From positions 69,542,501 through 69,606,500 of the forward strand of contig JAMJFZ010000199.1 in NCBI GenBank assembly GCA_026225945.1: a stretch of DNA of 64,000 nt, written 5' to 3'. This document shows, piece by piece, positions 11,362 through 22,794 of this stretch. The notes beneath the pieces are model-generated. The model saw only the letters and a program-made list of their open reading frames with translations. It ran no database searches and was not told the DNA's origin. This stretch comes from Cricetomys ansorgei (lineage: Eukaryota > Chordata > Mammalia > Rodentia > Nesomyidae). The translations under genes were made by a program, and so were the position numbers. Within the stretch, counting starts at the first letter, position 1; every line of letters starts with the position of its first letter.

Positions 11362-12185
11362 TGTCTTAGTTATTTTCGGTTGCTGTAATGAAATACCAGG
11401 ACCAAGGCAACTGCCCTAATTGGTGTTACTATTGTTGTGGTAAAACACCATGGCCAAAGCAAGCTGAGGAGGAAAGGGTCTATTTGGTTTATACTTCGAA
11501 ACCATAGTCCATTATTGAAGAGAGTCAGGAGAGAAGCTCAACTAGGGCAGGAACCTGGAGGCAGGAGCTGATGCAGAGATCATGGACGGGTGCTGCTCAC
11601 TGGCTTGCTCATCATGAATTGCTCAGCCTGCTTTCTTACAGAACTCAGGACCACAAGCTCAGAGGTGGCCTCACCCACAATGGGCTGGGCCCTCCCACAT
11701 CAATCACTAATTAAGAGAATGTCTACAGGCTTTCCTGTAGCCAGATCTTATGGAGGCATTTTCTTTCTTGAGGTTCCCTCCTTCCAGATGACTATCTTGT
11801 GTCAAATTTGACATAAAACTAGCCAGCACAGCAACTTACAAGAGAAAGTGCTTAATTAGGCTACAGTTTCAGCGTTAGAGTCCATGGTAGTGGAGAAAAG
11901 ATATGGTGACAGGAACAGCTGAGAGCTCAGATCTTGATCTGGAAGTAGAAGACAGAGAGAGAGAGAGAGAGAGGGGTAGGAGAGAGAGAGACAGGCAGAG
12001 ATAGACAGAGATGGAGAATGGCATAAGTCTTTTGAAACCTCTCAAAGCCCATGCCCAATGGCATACTTCCTCCAGCAAGGCCTTACCTCATAATCCTTCC
12101 CAAACAGTTTTACCAACCAGGGAACTGGGGACCATACATTCAAATACATAAGCCTACAGGGGCCATTCTCATTCAAAACACCACA
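11362..12185 (-). mobile_element. MaLR/ERV3-like solo LTR, split by a second LTR
   Basis: The outer parts (11362-11411 and 11831-12185) show tgtcttagttattttcgg and tgctgtaatgaaataccagg on the left, and ggccattctcattcaaaaca plus the ending CACCACA on the right. This is the same LTR type as at 8646-9976, in the same orientation. Ends are TG...CA. A clean duplication is not visible (gctat against gttta). A (GA)n run sits inside at about 11953-11973. Confidence 0.72.
11412..11830 (-). mobile_element. Solo LTR nested in another LTR, with 5-bp duplication
   Basis: The element runs from TGCCCTAATTGG to AGCCAGCACA, with TG...CA ends. It is flanked by a perfect 5-bp duplication GCAAC (11407-11411 and 11831-11835). 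Internal blocks such as aacctggaggcaggagctga, gctgggccctcccacatc and aagatcttatggaggc-type sequence are those of a common muroid LTR, read in complement. Length 419 bp, solo, no coding. It is the youngest layer of this nest. Confidence 0.85.
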
Positions 12186-12385
12186 GTTTAATATTGAGCC
12201 CCAACCCTGGTCACACACTGAACCCTGACCATTTCAAAACTTTATCCAGATCCTGCTTACACATTGAGCCCTGATCTTTCATACACACTGAACTCTGACC
12301 GTGCTCACACACTGATCCCTGATCCTGGTTATAGGCTAAGCCCCAATCTTGCTCACATCCTGAGTACACTGAGCTCTGATCCTCT

Positions 12386-13490
12386 CCTTCCTGGAAGCTA
12401 TGGATCTAAGTGCTGTGTGAGGCTGGCTAAGTTGCCTTTGCTTGTCCCTGGGACTCAGGTCAGAGCACGCCACTTTCTATGGGAGAATGGATTCCTTGCA
12501 CACAGTCTGTACATTCCAGTTCAGGTTGCTGGCTAGAAACCAGTTGCAAAACAGGCAGCTGAGAAGAATGAGGACTGACTTTCTCCTCAGAGCCTTCCAC
12601 TCATGGTCTCAATACCTTGAGCGGCAGACTATTGACCCACTTTATAGATAGGGAAACCAAGGCCATAATTCTCTGCTTAGAACACACATGGGGATGTCTG
12701 GTCCTTACCACCCTTGATCACCACTCAGCTGGCTCCTAATGAGAGCCCAGACATTCCAGGGACTCTGAACTCAGGCCTCTGCCAAAATTCCTGTGCCTGT
12801 TGATGTTTCCATCCTGGCTTGACCTTGCAAGTACACAGTAGAGGGATGGAGTCCTACCCTGCCTCTGTACTTGTGGAGCTGGCTTTGGTAGCTGTCCAGC
12901 AGGGAACGGAAGCCCTTCTGCCTCACCCTTGCTCTCCCTAAATCTCTTGAGAGCCACTCCAGCAACTAGGATGGACCTGAGCATCACATAAAATTGAGCA
13001 ATCATGATTCTTTCCTGTCTTCTTCCCCAGTCCTCCAGTTCCCAGGGGCCCAGCCAGCAGAAGATATTTTACGGTCCTGGGTCTCCGCCAGCAGGGAGCC
13101 AGTGAGGGATGGAGGGTGCCAACATGCTGGTCTCAGCATGCATCTGTCCCTGCCCCCCCCACGTAAATATGCAGCCTTTAAAATTTAATAAAAAACATAC
13201 CAATTATAAAAGCTATTTACCCAGTCAGATCAATCATAGACCATGGCGTGTTTATGTCTGAACACCTGATTTCAACTCATAAGTCACTTTTATGCTCTCC
13301 TAAGGAGTTAACAACCCCAACGAGCACTTCAAGTGATAGCATCCACCTGCCAGACCAGTCCCATCCACAGGCCCATCCCATCCAGGAAACCCAGGAGCCC
13401 AGGACTGAGACTAGAGCTTTGCAGCCTTGGCATACTGCCCCTGCAGGCAGGAGTCAGATCTCACCTCCAGGAAGCTTTCTGCATTAATTA
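12386..13490. other. Single-copy DNA with one MIR relic
   Basis: The phrase ccactttatagatagggaaac near 12637-12657 looks like the complement of the MIR 3' part. The rest is unrecognised. A short AT-rich patch with AATAAA lies at 13170-13200. Confidence 0.45.
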
Positions 13491-13860
13491 TGTGTCTCCT
13501 GAGTGTGACCAAATACCTGAGAAGAAGCAACTTAAGAGAGGGAAATCATATTTTAGCTCACAGTTTGGGGGATAAGGTTCATCATGGCGGGGAAGGTTAC
13601 CAGCGGTGGCTGCAGGAACACAGGCTGCTCGCCCACATCTGAGAGGGCCCGGGAGTAGAGATGGATGCTGGCGCTCAGTTAGCCTCCTCCCTTTTTTCCA
13701 TCCTGGGATCCCATCTCATAGGATGGCCCTGCCCTCATTCAGGATGGGCGGCGTCCACCTCAGTTAATCTTCACTGAAGAGGTCCCCACAGACATACCCC
13801 AAAGTAAGTTTCCTAGGGCCTTTAAATCCAGTCCAGTTGATGGTATGGATGAACCATCCT
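13491..13860 (-). mobile_element. MaLR/ERV3-like solo LTR (MT/ORR1 group)
   Basis: On the plus strand this shows gaccaaatacctgagaag, agctcacagtttgggggat, catcatggcggggaagg, a decayed gatggatgctggcgctcag block and ccccacagacatacccc, ending near gttgatggtatggatgaacc. This is the complement of a rodent MaLR-type LTR different from the one at 8646. No target-site duplication is evident and the right end is approximate. Confidence 0.72.
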
Positions 13861-14765
13861 GTCTTCCCTGCCCACCATGGAGAGAGGGTTCTCTCTTCCT
13901 GAGCACCAGCAAGAGAAAAATGGGATCATCTTATGGTTTTCAGCACGCACAGGGCACTGCTCAGGCCTGTTGTGGTGGTGATGGGGACCCCAAAGAGACC
14001 AGGGGTCCCACTCTTTCCTGGGGCTGAGGTCAGGAAGAAGGCAGATGGCCTTCAGGACACAGGCTCTACATGGATCCTAGTCAGCTAAATAGCCAAGCAT
14101 CGTGTTGATTGGAGGGAACTCTGGGCCAAGAGGACAGCTGAGACAATTTGGGGGTGAGACTACAATGGCTGTAGAGCATAGGGTGTGTCTCACAATCTGT
14201 TTGCCCCCCCTAATTTGCTTGGCTGGTGGCCTTGGGCAGGTCTTCAGACCTCTTGGAGTGTCTATTTCCCTTCTGTGAGGTAGGGGTTGGCATGGATTTG
14301 AATGAGTCAGTGCATGATTGTACATGTTTGCAGTGGGCGTTTCCTCTGTCCCCACCTTCATCAGTGACAACCTAGGTACCACAACAAACACCTGTCAAGG
14401 TTAGAGATGCATTCTAGAATGGAGATATGGTATCTGGAGCTGAAGCAGCCATGTTGAGCTACAACAAAAGCTCATGGCAGTGGATGAAGTTAAGCAAACC
14501 ACAATAAGAGGGAATTAGATCTATGGCTGTTCAATTCTAAACCCTTTAAAAAATGTGGGGCCATTGGCATTGGCTAGGTGTAGGTCCAATACAGACACTG
14601 GGGCCCTGTTACGCCCGGGCAGTGTCACTGTGTATGTAGTGGGAAGTGCCTGTGTGCTGTTTGCCCTTTCCCCAACAGGGCCCAGGGAACAGCTCCCCAA
14701 GGAGAGACTGAGATGCAGGGTGCAAGCTGTGTGCCATGGTGCCTGCCACAGGGCAGGGTTCACAA
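13861..14765. other. Single-copy DNA, nothing recognised
   Basis: Unique sequence with no repeat family that I recognise. The minus-strand frame of 104 codons (14077-14391) has no recognisable features. Confidence 0.45.
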
Positions 14766-14895
14766 TGGTTCAGTGATTTCCCTGTTAAGTGCCTGCTGTG
14801 TGTCATGATCAGCTATGCAATTTGCATATTTTACTCTATTTAATCCTTCTAATGTCATGTTGGTTTTTGTTAATAAGGAAACTTTGTAAACATTT
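14766..14895 (-). repeat. MIR fragment
   Basis: The stretch ttaagtgcctgctgtgtg, then ttactctatttaatccttct, then aataaggaaactttg follows the order of the MIR 3' part read in complement: tgcctactatgtgcc, then atctcatttaatcctc, then gaggaaactg. It is old but three blocks agree. Confidence 0.65.
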
Positions 14896-15470
14896 CCTGC
14901 TCCTTTTGCAGCAGTTAGACTCCGTGGTGGGACACAGACTCAAACCAGCAGAGGCATAAATGGATGGAAGACTCTTCTCCCTTCTTATAGGACCTGTGCC
15001 AGCTGAACAGACCTGATTTGGTGGTTCTGCTGCATAGGGGATGCAGGACCTCAGCTTCTTCGGCACTGGTGCATCAAACATGGCCTCTACTCCCAAAGCC
15101 TCTTCATAAAGCAGAAGGGCTGCTACAGCTCCAGCACAGGCCTCCTGGGCCACAGGGGGAGAAAGGCAGGTGGGAGTGGAAGATGACTACTTGTTGGGAC
15201 TCCTAAGTTACCCTTTCATAGTCTGCTTGTAAATCATTGGCCAGAATCGTTCATGATGTGACTATACCTAGCTTCGAGGGAAGCTGGAGTATACAGTCTT
15301 TGACTGTAAGTCCCCTTGCTAAAGCATGTCTTCAAGAAAGCATGTATATCAAAGGAGAATCAGGCACCTCAGACACACCAGGACCTGACGAATGCTGCAT
15401 CATATTTGAAGTTTCTCCTGGGAGCTTCTGCTTAGCTTAAAGCAGCATTTCTCAATTTCAAGACTATGTA
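14896..15470. other. Single-copy DNA, nothing recognised
   Basis: No recognised repeat, CpG cluster or coding signal. Frames are about 105 codons or shorter. Confidence 0.45.
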
Positions 15471-15473
15471 TGA

Positions 15474-15660
15474 CTGGCAGGGGCATGTGGCTCAGTTGAT
15501 AGGGTACTCGATCCCCAGCACTGCACACCTGTAATCCCAGCACTTGGGAGGTAGAAACAGAAGAATCAGAAGTTCATGGTCATCCTTGACGATATAGGGA
15601 GTCTGAGGTCAGCCTGACGTTGATGAGACTGTGTCTCAAGCAAATAACAAAAATGAAACA
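15474..15660 (+). mobile_element. ID-B1 composite SINE
   Basis: An ID-like head (gtggctcagttgatagggta, then tcgatccccagcactg) runs directly into a B1-like body (cacctgtaatcccagcactt, then gggaggtagaaacagaag). It ends in an A-rich tail at about 15640-15665. This arrangement is typical of ID_B1/B4-related rodent SINEs. Confidence 0.78.
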
Positions 15661-16430
15661 AAACAAAATACCACACAAATGAAAAGATGGCTGGCGCTTT
15701 GAGCTGCATGGTCTTTGTCCTTGAGTGGGGGTGGCCTCCATTTTGTGCAGTGCAGGATGTTGCTATGGGTTCAATATGAGATGCCACAGAGTCACGTGTT
15801 CGAACGTTGGCGCACTGTTTTCGTTCACCTTAGAACCTCTTAGGAAGTAGAGTCTGGCTGGGGGAAGGTCGCTGGGGGTGAGACTTGAGGATTAAAGATC
15901 AGCTCTGCTTCTGATGCAGAGATATGAGTTGTAACTAAGTCACCTATTACCCTTCGCCATGACTTCCCACCGTGATGGGCTGTCCTGTCAAACCATGGGG
16001 CAAGATACACTATCCCTTCCTGAAGTCACTTCTTGTCCAGTGTTTGGTCACAGGAGTGAGAAATAGCTACTCCAGATGTCAAGTAATCCCTGGCCTTCAC
16101 TCCGGAGGCCAGCAGCATCCTCCACTTATAACAAAAATTACTAGGGCTTTGGGATTAGGGGAGGCACATAGTCCTTGCTTAGGAACCTCTCATTTAAAGC
16201 AAAAAACAGAGGGAAGAAGTCTGGAGAAGCAAGGACCCTAGGGAGACATCTACACTTCAACCCTCTGCCACCAGCAGAGGTAGCCCAGGTCACAGCGCCC
16301 CTTACAGGCTGGGAGCTGGAAGAGGACAGCTTCCATGTACCACATGGGTCCCTGATTTGGCATTGTCAAGACCCATCCCAGAATCTGGAAACCTGGAACC
16401 AAAGGGATCAGGGCATCAAGACCTAGGGAA
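15661..16430. other. Single-copy DNA, nothing recognised
   Basis: No repeat family recognised. Frames of about 64-89 codons overlap on both strands and carry no identifiable domain. Confidence 0.45.
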
Positions 16431-16435
16431 GAGGG

Positions 16436-16632
16436 CAGGGCCATCGAGATGGCTCAGCAGGGAAAGGTACTTGCCTACTGCCAGGCTGACCACATGTGTT
16501 TAATTTCCAGAATCCATGTAGAGGAAGAAAGAACTGACTCCTTTAAGTTGTTCTTAGACCTCCACATGTGCACCAGGGCATATATGCCTCCCCCCACCGT
16601 GAATAAATGAAATGTAATAAGAATTGAAAAAA
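16436..16632 (+). mobile_element. B3-family SINE
   Basis: The head gagatggctcagcaggga, the box-B region (ttaatttccagaatccatg), the diagnostic gaactgactcctttaag and ttcttagacctccacatgtg, and the tail gaataaatgaaatgtaata follow the B3 consensus order. It is full length at about 195 bp and ends in an A-rich stretch. Confidence 0.82.
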
Positions 16633-16732
16633 AGGGCAGTTTACAGCCAGCCAAAGAGCAGACAACATCACAAAGGGAAAGGTGAGAGATGAGCAGGAAC
16701 TTCTGCAGTACAGAGAAGGAGGCACGTGACGA

Positions 16733-17168
16733 GCAATTCTCACTTGGAGAGCAGAGCTGCCGGCATCGGTGTTCTAAGGGTTGATCGCTTTAGTGTGTAA
16801 CGAGTTTATAAGCAGTCCCGAGTAACACCCACAACCCCAAATAGATTACTGGTCCAAGTACACGGCGGCCCAGCCCACAGGAACCACAAATGTAATTAGG
16901 AAACTAACGTGGAGAAGTGCCTTCCCTCACTGGCAATAAAGGTACACACATTTGGACAAAGCTCTGAGTCTCTGGCACACGGGGGAACAGGCATTAAAGT
17001 GTGGCGATGGCTGACGTGTGCGATAGGGCTGTGAGCTGCGTGCTCACGGTGGCATTGGGGGAGGGCAGGGACCCCCAGGGGCGAGCAGACCGTCGTCAAC
17101 TCACGTCACACTTGCGGAGATGCTCCCGGAGGCCAGTGGGATAATTGCGAGGATGCCTTCCCGGGAAA
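16733..17168. promoter_or_regulatory. CpG-rich unique segment (candidate regulatory DNA)
   Basis: I count 24 CpG dinucleotides between about 16733 and 17165. Most of this window has only a few per 400 bp. The sequence is not a young repeat, so the CpGs are not explained by recent insertion. No open frame, TATA box or splice pattern gives it a gene. CpG retention of this kind is seen in hypomethylated regulatory DNA, but slow decay by chance or a CpG-rich decayed repeat are alternatives. Confidence 0.35.
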
Positions 17169-17179
17169 GCAATCTGAAA

Positions 17180-17400
17180 TACAAAAATATATATTTGTAG
17201 CAAAATAATTAGAACCAACCTAAGTGTTTGAACGTGGGGGGATGTTTAAGTAAACGGTGGTCTACCCACTTGAGAGAATATTACAGCCATTAAAAAAATA
17301 ACGTTTGCGGGGAGTGTGCAAAGGAATGCTCCCTGGGAGTGAAAAGCAGGATCCTAATAGGTAATATAATACGATCCAATTCCAGCCATGCAGAATAAAG
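17180..17400 (+). mobile_element. Ancient L1M ORF2 3'-end fragment
   Basis: The order ttgtagcaaaataattagaa, ccaacctaagtgtttgaac, gggggatgtttaagtaaac, ggtggtctacccac, agaatattacagccatt, gtgaaaagcaggatcct, atacgatccaattcc follows the C-terminal coding end of an old mammalian L1M. In intact copies this reads roughly as 'aacctaaatg...ggttaaataaa...ggtacatcc...atactatgcagccat'. It is heavily decayed and pre-dates the rodent-specific repeats. Confidence 0.68.
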
Positions 17401-18800
17401 ACATCACACCATATTAAAAAAGGCAATGAAACAAAGTGCATTAAAAATAATGGAAGGCCCTGCCTTCAGCACTGGCCTCAGCTGTCTTTGCCTGGTAGGT
17501 GTAGGCATAGCTTTCTTTGTTTTATTTACTCTTACGTTCCACGTTTCTCCTTACCTGGATTGCTTTGCCTTGCCAGGCAGAAATTTTGCAAAAGTCTCAC
17601 AAAGCACAAGAGCAGTGGTTTGTGGCGGGTGATTGCTGCATGACCCGGGGCTACACCACGATTAGTAAGCTGTGAAAAGAAATGACCGAGGAGAAGGCAG
17701 GCTTGCTGACAGCACCCTGCCTTGTGTTCTCCCAGCCCAGCGACCCCTCATCAGGTATGTGGTTGGAGGTAGGTGTGAACATGCCTAATAAATCCACGTT
17801 GGCAAGAAGGTGTTGGCCACCAGGGACCCTGGTCGCATTCACAGGGACACGTGCTGAACCGCAGACACAAATTGTTAAGGTTGATAGATATTTGTGCGAA
17901 GGCGTCTCTCCCGGGCACCAACCTGGGGGAGAGCTAGATTTCACATTAACGACACAGCAGCTATTCTGAGCTTTAGACTCTGGCTGTCATGTCTGCAGGG
18001 TCATTAGATGTCCCCTTTGTGCTTCTGGTCCCAGCTTAATTACTGGTCATTTCCTGGTTTGGGTGAGAAGTCACAGGGTTTCCCTGTCCCGCCTGCCTTC
18101 TGAGAGGGTTGTTCGTGTGCTCCGTGGTGGCTGACCTCAGATGTGCCTGGATCTTCCACTTGGTACTCAGGATCTAGAAAGGACCCATGACCCAAGACTA
18201 CTTAGAGGAGCCTGGGCTATTGCGGACTTCCTGGACAATTCAAAGGCCGGTTGGAGGCAGTGGGGCATGCCAAGGCTTACCAGAATGGTTGCATCTGGGC
18301 TACTTCTCTGCATACGTGGCTCATGGCCTAATGGAAGCTGAGTTCCTGAGAGTGACCATGGGCAATTGGCTTAGCAGGAACATGGTTTCTGCCACTAGAT
18401 CATACTCAGCCAGGCCTTTTGAGCTGGCTCTGTGGGGTCTTACTGCTTCCTCCCAACTACCAATGAGGTATCAGAAGCCCTATGAAAGGCTCTCTCCTAC
18501 CTACTATGTAGTAGCTATGGGCTTAGGCAAGCATCCACTTGCTGGAGCCTTAAATGCTCCATCTTCAAATAGGATCAGTCTTGACACTCTGGGCGGTCAT
18601 GGGGATTCTGAGGTCAGAGTGGACACCAGGGATCCCAAACCACAAAGGCTTCAGAAAGAGCAGTTCATTCATGTCACAAGTGGGACCCCTTCCCAGGGGA
18701 CAGAGAACACCTGCACACATCATCTCTGAGTCTGTTTTCTGGGGCAGGGAGCCACCTACCTTGGCTACCTCATTTTCTTACCTCTTACCATCTTTTCTTA
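17401..18800. other. Mostly unique DNA; possible ancient repeat at 18260-18480
   Basis: CpG remains fairly frequent to about 17950. A plus-strand frame of 180 codons runs 18187-18729, but it has no domain, no hydrophobic segment of note and no splice context. The part around 18280-18430 has the feel of an old decayed transposon. I cannot name a family. Confidence 0.4.
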
Positions 18801-18804
18801 TTTT

Positions 18805-19265
18805 TTAAAAGCTTATTTCTTTACTTTTTAAGATTATTATAAATTACATCATTTTCTCCCCTCCCTTTCCTCCCTACAAGCCTTCCCATAAACCCCTTCA
18901 TGCTCTTTTTCAAACTCATGACCTCTTTTTTTCATTATTTGTTGTTATATGCACATTTGCATTTATAATTGCATATATATGCATACAAACATAGATATTC
19001 CTAAATACCTAAGTGCAACATTCCCAGTCTACAGAGTTGTAGACTCTAATGCCACTTGCATGTATGTTTTCAGGGTTGACCATTTGGTATTATGTATGAT
19101 CTCTTCCCAGGGAAGATGACTCCCCCTCTCAGCGTGCCTTAGTTGCCTGTGGTTCTTTGTACAGGATATTGTCCTACCATCCTTCCAGGGAGACAGCTGA
19201 ATAGATGGAACAGCCACAGTTCAGATTCAGCCCCCTCAGACTTTTTCCATCCATAGTGAGCCTTC
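18805..19265 (-). mobile_element. Muroid L1 3' UTR fragment
   Basis: On the plus strand: ttctcccctccctttcctcc, aaaccccttcatgctctttt, tcatgacctctttttttcat, tgttgttatatgcacat, cttgcatgtatgttttcagg, ttgaccatttggtatt and cttagttgcctgtggttctt. These are the complement of the L1 3' non-coding region common in mouse and rat. The fragment lacks the poly-A end and any ORF. Confidence 0.75.
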
Positions 19266-19269
19266 CTTG

Positions 19270-20850
19270 TTCATATTGTGGGATTTAGCTGCCAGCTTCA
19301 AGTGTAGGGGTGCCTGGGGCTTCCCCAGCTCTGAGGTGGAGGTGGCATCGCCGAGGCCCAGGTGAGGGGCTGCTGAGGTTAGTCTATGACTAGGGCTCAG
19401 TCATGAAGATTGGGGACCATGGCGGGCTATGGTCTAGCTAGCATGTCAGTTCTTTTCTTTTTTTGACCTCCCTTCCTAGTTCATGATGCCATGGCTTGGA
19501 GGAGGATTAGAAATGCTTTTTAACTCAGCTGAGCTCTGAGTAAAGAAAAATTGTTTCCTCGAGGCATCTTTAGATAGATGTGTTGGAGGGAGAAAACCAG
19601 GAAGGACCCCAGAGTCTCCTGTATTGGCTGTAGCAGGCCAGCTGCTGGTCTATGATGTAAGCTTATCTCCAGGCAATGGGGGAACTCACAGTCATCTTCT
19701 GGGCTTCCTGTTCCACACGATGACCCAGGGAGCCAGGTTTCTTCCACTGGAAATACTTTCTTCTATGCCAACTCAGGTCTGTATTGCCCTCAGCTACTGG
19801 ACTAAACCTGAGCAATGGTGTAGCCATGGTGTCTTAGGAGTGTCAAGGAGCGTGTGCTTAGTGAGTGTTCATGACTAGCTAACTGAAAGAAAGCCAAGGA
19901 GATTGGTCTTGCCTGTGGGTGGGTCTTGTTCAGTTAGTGGAAGATCATGTGAGCAGAGTGGGTTTCTCTGAGGATGATGTCACCGTCTTTACACTGTAGT
20001 ATCAGCACCCACCTGCCTGACTTGTCTAACAGATCTCAGACTTGATGGTCCCATGACCCCGTGTGCCACTCGCCTGGGACAAATGTTTTCAGTGTCCTGC
20101 CATTGACATCTCTGGAGAGATTGTGCTGCAGGCTTGAGTGGCACAACTCCATCCAGCCATGCCTGTATGGAAGGTTCTCATGGCCAGGTCTGCGAGCAGC
20201 TGCATCCATGGCTTTTTAGACTCATTGAGTGAACCAGGTGGCATGGCTACCCAGGGAGGGTGGGAACACAGCCGGGCCATGTGCTCAGAAGGGGAAAGTA
20301 TCAGAGTCCATGGAGCATGAAAAGTGCTACTCAATGTAGCACCCAGTTGTCACTTCGTTATTCCCATAGCCAGGAGTTATCGGGGCTTGGCTGGGCCTCT
20401 GTTCAGATGTGTGGGCTTCAGTAAGGTGGCGTGGAATGGCTTGTTTCCCCAAGGAAGGCACTCTGGGCTCAGGAGAGGCAGGTCTTCTGAGAAGGACCCC
20501 TTAGTTCAGCCCAAAACCATACTGGCTATGCTTTAAGCATCTGTGAAATTTTTATGTATCTCTCTCAGCCTTTCAACCCTGCAGGTGCCTCCCATGCAAG
20601 GGAAGGCAGCAAAAAGGAATATCCTATACAGGGTTGAGAATGTCATGTTGGAGTTCTAGGTATCATAGAGACCTCAGTGCTGGCCAGGCTCATGGTCAAC
20701 TTCTGCTCCAGGCCTAAGGGATGAGTAGGGAGTATGGTCAGGCCAAGGCTGGAAGCCCCTTCTCACCAGGGCACATCTCTGTCCAAGGTAGATGCCAGGG
20801 ACATTTGAGGTGGCTCATTCTGCCCTCACCACTACAGGAAAAGGGACTGA
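19270..20850. other. Single-copy DNA, nothing recognised
   Basis: No repeat family identified. Frames are under 90 codons and overlap on both strands. Confidence 0.45.
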
Positions 20851-20851
20851 A

Positions 20852-21065
20852 AAGGAGGGGGGAAAAAGGAAGAGGGGTGTGGGGGGGCGAGTGGAGAGAG
20901 ATTTGGTAAGAGAAAGAGACAGACAGAGAAAGCACAGAGGAGAGAGAGAGGAAGAGGAGGGGAGAGAGAGAGAGGAGAGTAGGATACACAGGGAAAGAAA
21001 GGGAGGGGGAGAGAGGGAGAAAAGGAAAAAAGGGAGAGAGAGGAAACTAAGGGCTGGACAGCAGC
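20852..21065 (+). repeat. GA-rich polypurine tract
   Basis: About 200 bp of almost uninterrupted purine on the plus strand (gggaaaaaggaag, gagagagaggaag and similar), with irregular GA/GGA units. The plus- and minus-strand frames across it are low-complexity artefacts. Confidence 0.88.
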
Positions 21066-22660
21066 AGGGAGAGGCAGGATAGTCCGGGGGCTGGGGGAAC
21101 GGCAGGGCAGGCTCCTTTCAAGATGGAAACAAAGCCACAGGCTGTGAGACAGTCTAGTGACCTGTTCCCCTTGTTCCCCTGCAGACCCTTCTCTGCAGCA
21201 CCTGTCTCATGATATTCAGAGACCTAGGCACCTACAGAATACTGGGGGGGGGATCTCTGAGCACCCAAGCTTGGCAAGGAAAGGCCGGCTGCTGTGACCT
21301 TCCATCCCATGGCTTGTCCTTCACAGACTGCCTTCATCCTTCATGTGGAAAACGAGCCCAGATCACTGCCAGGCCTTCAGAGGAGCCTGCTCCAGCCCGA
21401 GGACCCTCCTTCAGACTCCAGTTATGGCAGAGACTCAGTGCAGGGGACCTGCCTTTGCTCTGAGATAGGAGGAAATGAGAGCCCCTTCTCTCTGTAGCCC
21501 TTTCCTTTCTGCCCAGGCCTTCGAGGGCCACTGGAACCTCTGAGAAGACTCATGCCTTCCAGTGCTTGTTGAGTTGTTGGAATAGCCTAAAAAAGCACCA
21601 TCCTAAGGTCCTCCTCTGGATTCCATTTCACATTTCACAGGGACTGGATTGCTGAGCACTGCTGTGCCCAGTGGGACACATATGCCACACTCTTCTGACA
21701 GGCTTCTTCCCAGGGCAGGAAGAATGGGGCTTCAAGGCCGGGTCCTCATGGACCTCTAGAGAAGAATGGAGCCAGGGAAAATTCAGCTGCTCTGAACAGG
21801 AGGGAGCCTGACTCTGGGGAGGACATGGGCAGGATGGTCCTGGGTCCCTCGGCAAGAGCATGAAGCACTGCAGGATGTGAGAGCAGCCACAAGGACATTT
21901 CCTGGAAGTGAAGAGTCTTGACCCATCTGAGGTTCCAAGGCAGAGCTAGTACTAAGCCTGGGTTCCTGCACCCAGCCCGGAGATCACTGTCTGTGCTCGG
22001 TGTTACTGTTCCCCTGGGTACACGTGGGACTGTTCTGAATCACATATTGAGGTTTGGAACCTAAAGAAGTAAGAAGGAACTAGAGCCCCAGACACTGCTC
22101 TGATGTCTGGGCTGGCCCTGGCTGAGGACCCCATCCAACAGTGCAGGCTGTGTGTATCCTTGTGGGCTTTGAGAGGTGGTGCAAAGCAATTACCCAGACT
22201 AGGGGAAAACACAGCTTCCAACATGCTGGGCAACGTGTATTTCCCAACAAACGCAAGCCATTTCTGCTCCTGTTGCTGGCAGATAGTTTAAGGCTATTTC
22301 TGATTTACTCCCATGTCCCAGCTTGCTCGTGGCCCACTTTCTTCTACTTCCCAGAGTGCCTACAGCATGCTTCCAAATGTCTCCATGGCACTGTTACCCC
22401 TCCATATGTCTCTGAGTCCCTTGGATTGGGCGTGAAAGTTCCCTGTGACCTCCCACATCTCACCTTTGTGATAGGAACCTCTGCTCCTGCAGGAGTGCTC
22501 ACAGCCCAGAGCCATTGCCTGCTCTGTCCTCTGGCTCCCTAGGTCTTTTGTCCTGGAGCTCTAGGAGGGTTTGCATCCTATTTAACTCCATCTACTTCAG
22601 ACCTACATTGTAGTACCCAGGACCATGGGAACATCCTCAGCTTTCCTGTGAAGCCTCTTG
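21066..22660. other. Single-copy DNA, nothing recognised
   Basis: GC-rich, with no repeat family identified. A plus-strand frame of 133 codons (22141-22542) has no recognisable domain. Confidence 0.45.
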
Positions 22661-22667
22661 AAAACAG

Positions 22668-22792
22668 GAGTGTCCTCCCTCCCTCCCTCCCCCCTCCATC
22701 CTCCTCCCCCATCTCCCCCTCTTATTACTTCTCTCCTCCCTCCATTCTCCACATTTTCCTTCCCTCCTCTCTCTCCCTCATATTTCCTGCCA
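22668..22792 (-). repeat. CT-rich polypyrimidine tract
   Basis: Irregular CCTCC/CTCCC units form a pyrimidine strand of about 120 bp, the strand opposite to the purine tract at 20852-21065. Confidence 0.85.
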
Positions 22793-22794
22793 TA

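Larger units (their letters stand above)
11218..12385. repeat. Degenerate ~24-bp minisatellite, split by an LTR
   Basis: Two flanks, 11218-11361 and 12186-12385, repeat a loose unit of about 24 bp. The pattern is TGAGCCC(T/C)GA(T/C)C followed by (T/C)TGGTCACACAC. Examples are ttgagccccaaccctgg at 12195, actgaaccctgaccat near 12218, attgagccctgatc near 12263, actgaactctgaccgtgctc near 12286 and actgatccctgatcctgg near 12310. The LTR at 11362-12185 lies inside this array, so the array is older than the insertion. Confidence 0.7.

Noticed and set aside
18187..18729. 180-codon plus-strand frame
   Set aside because: No recognisable domain or exon boundaries, and part of it looks like a decayed ancient transposon.
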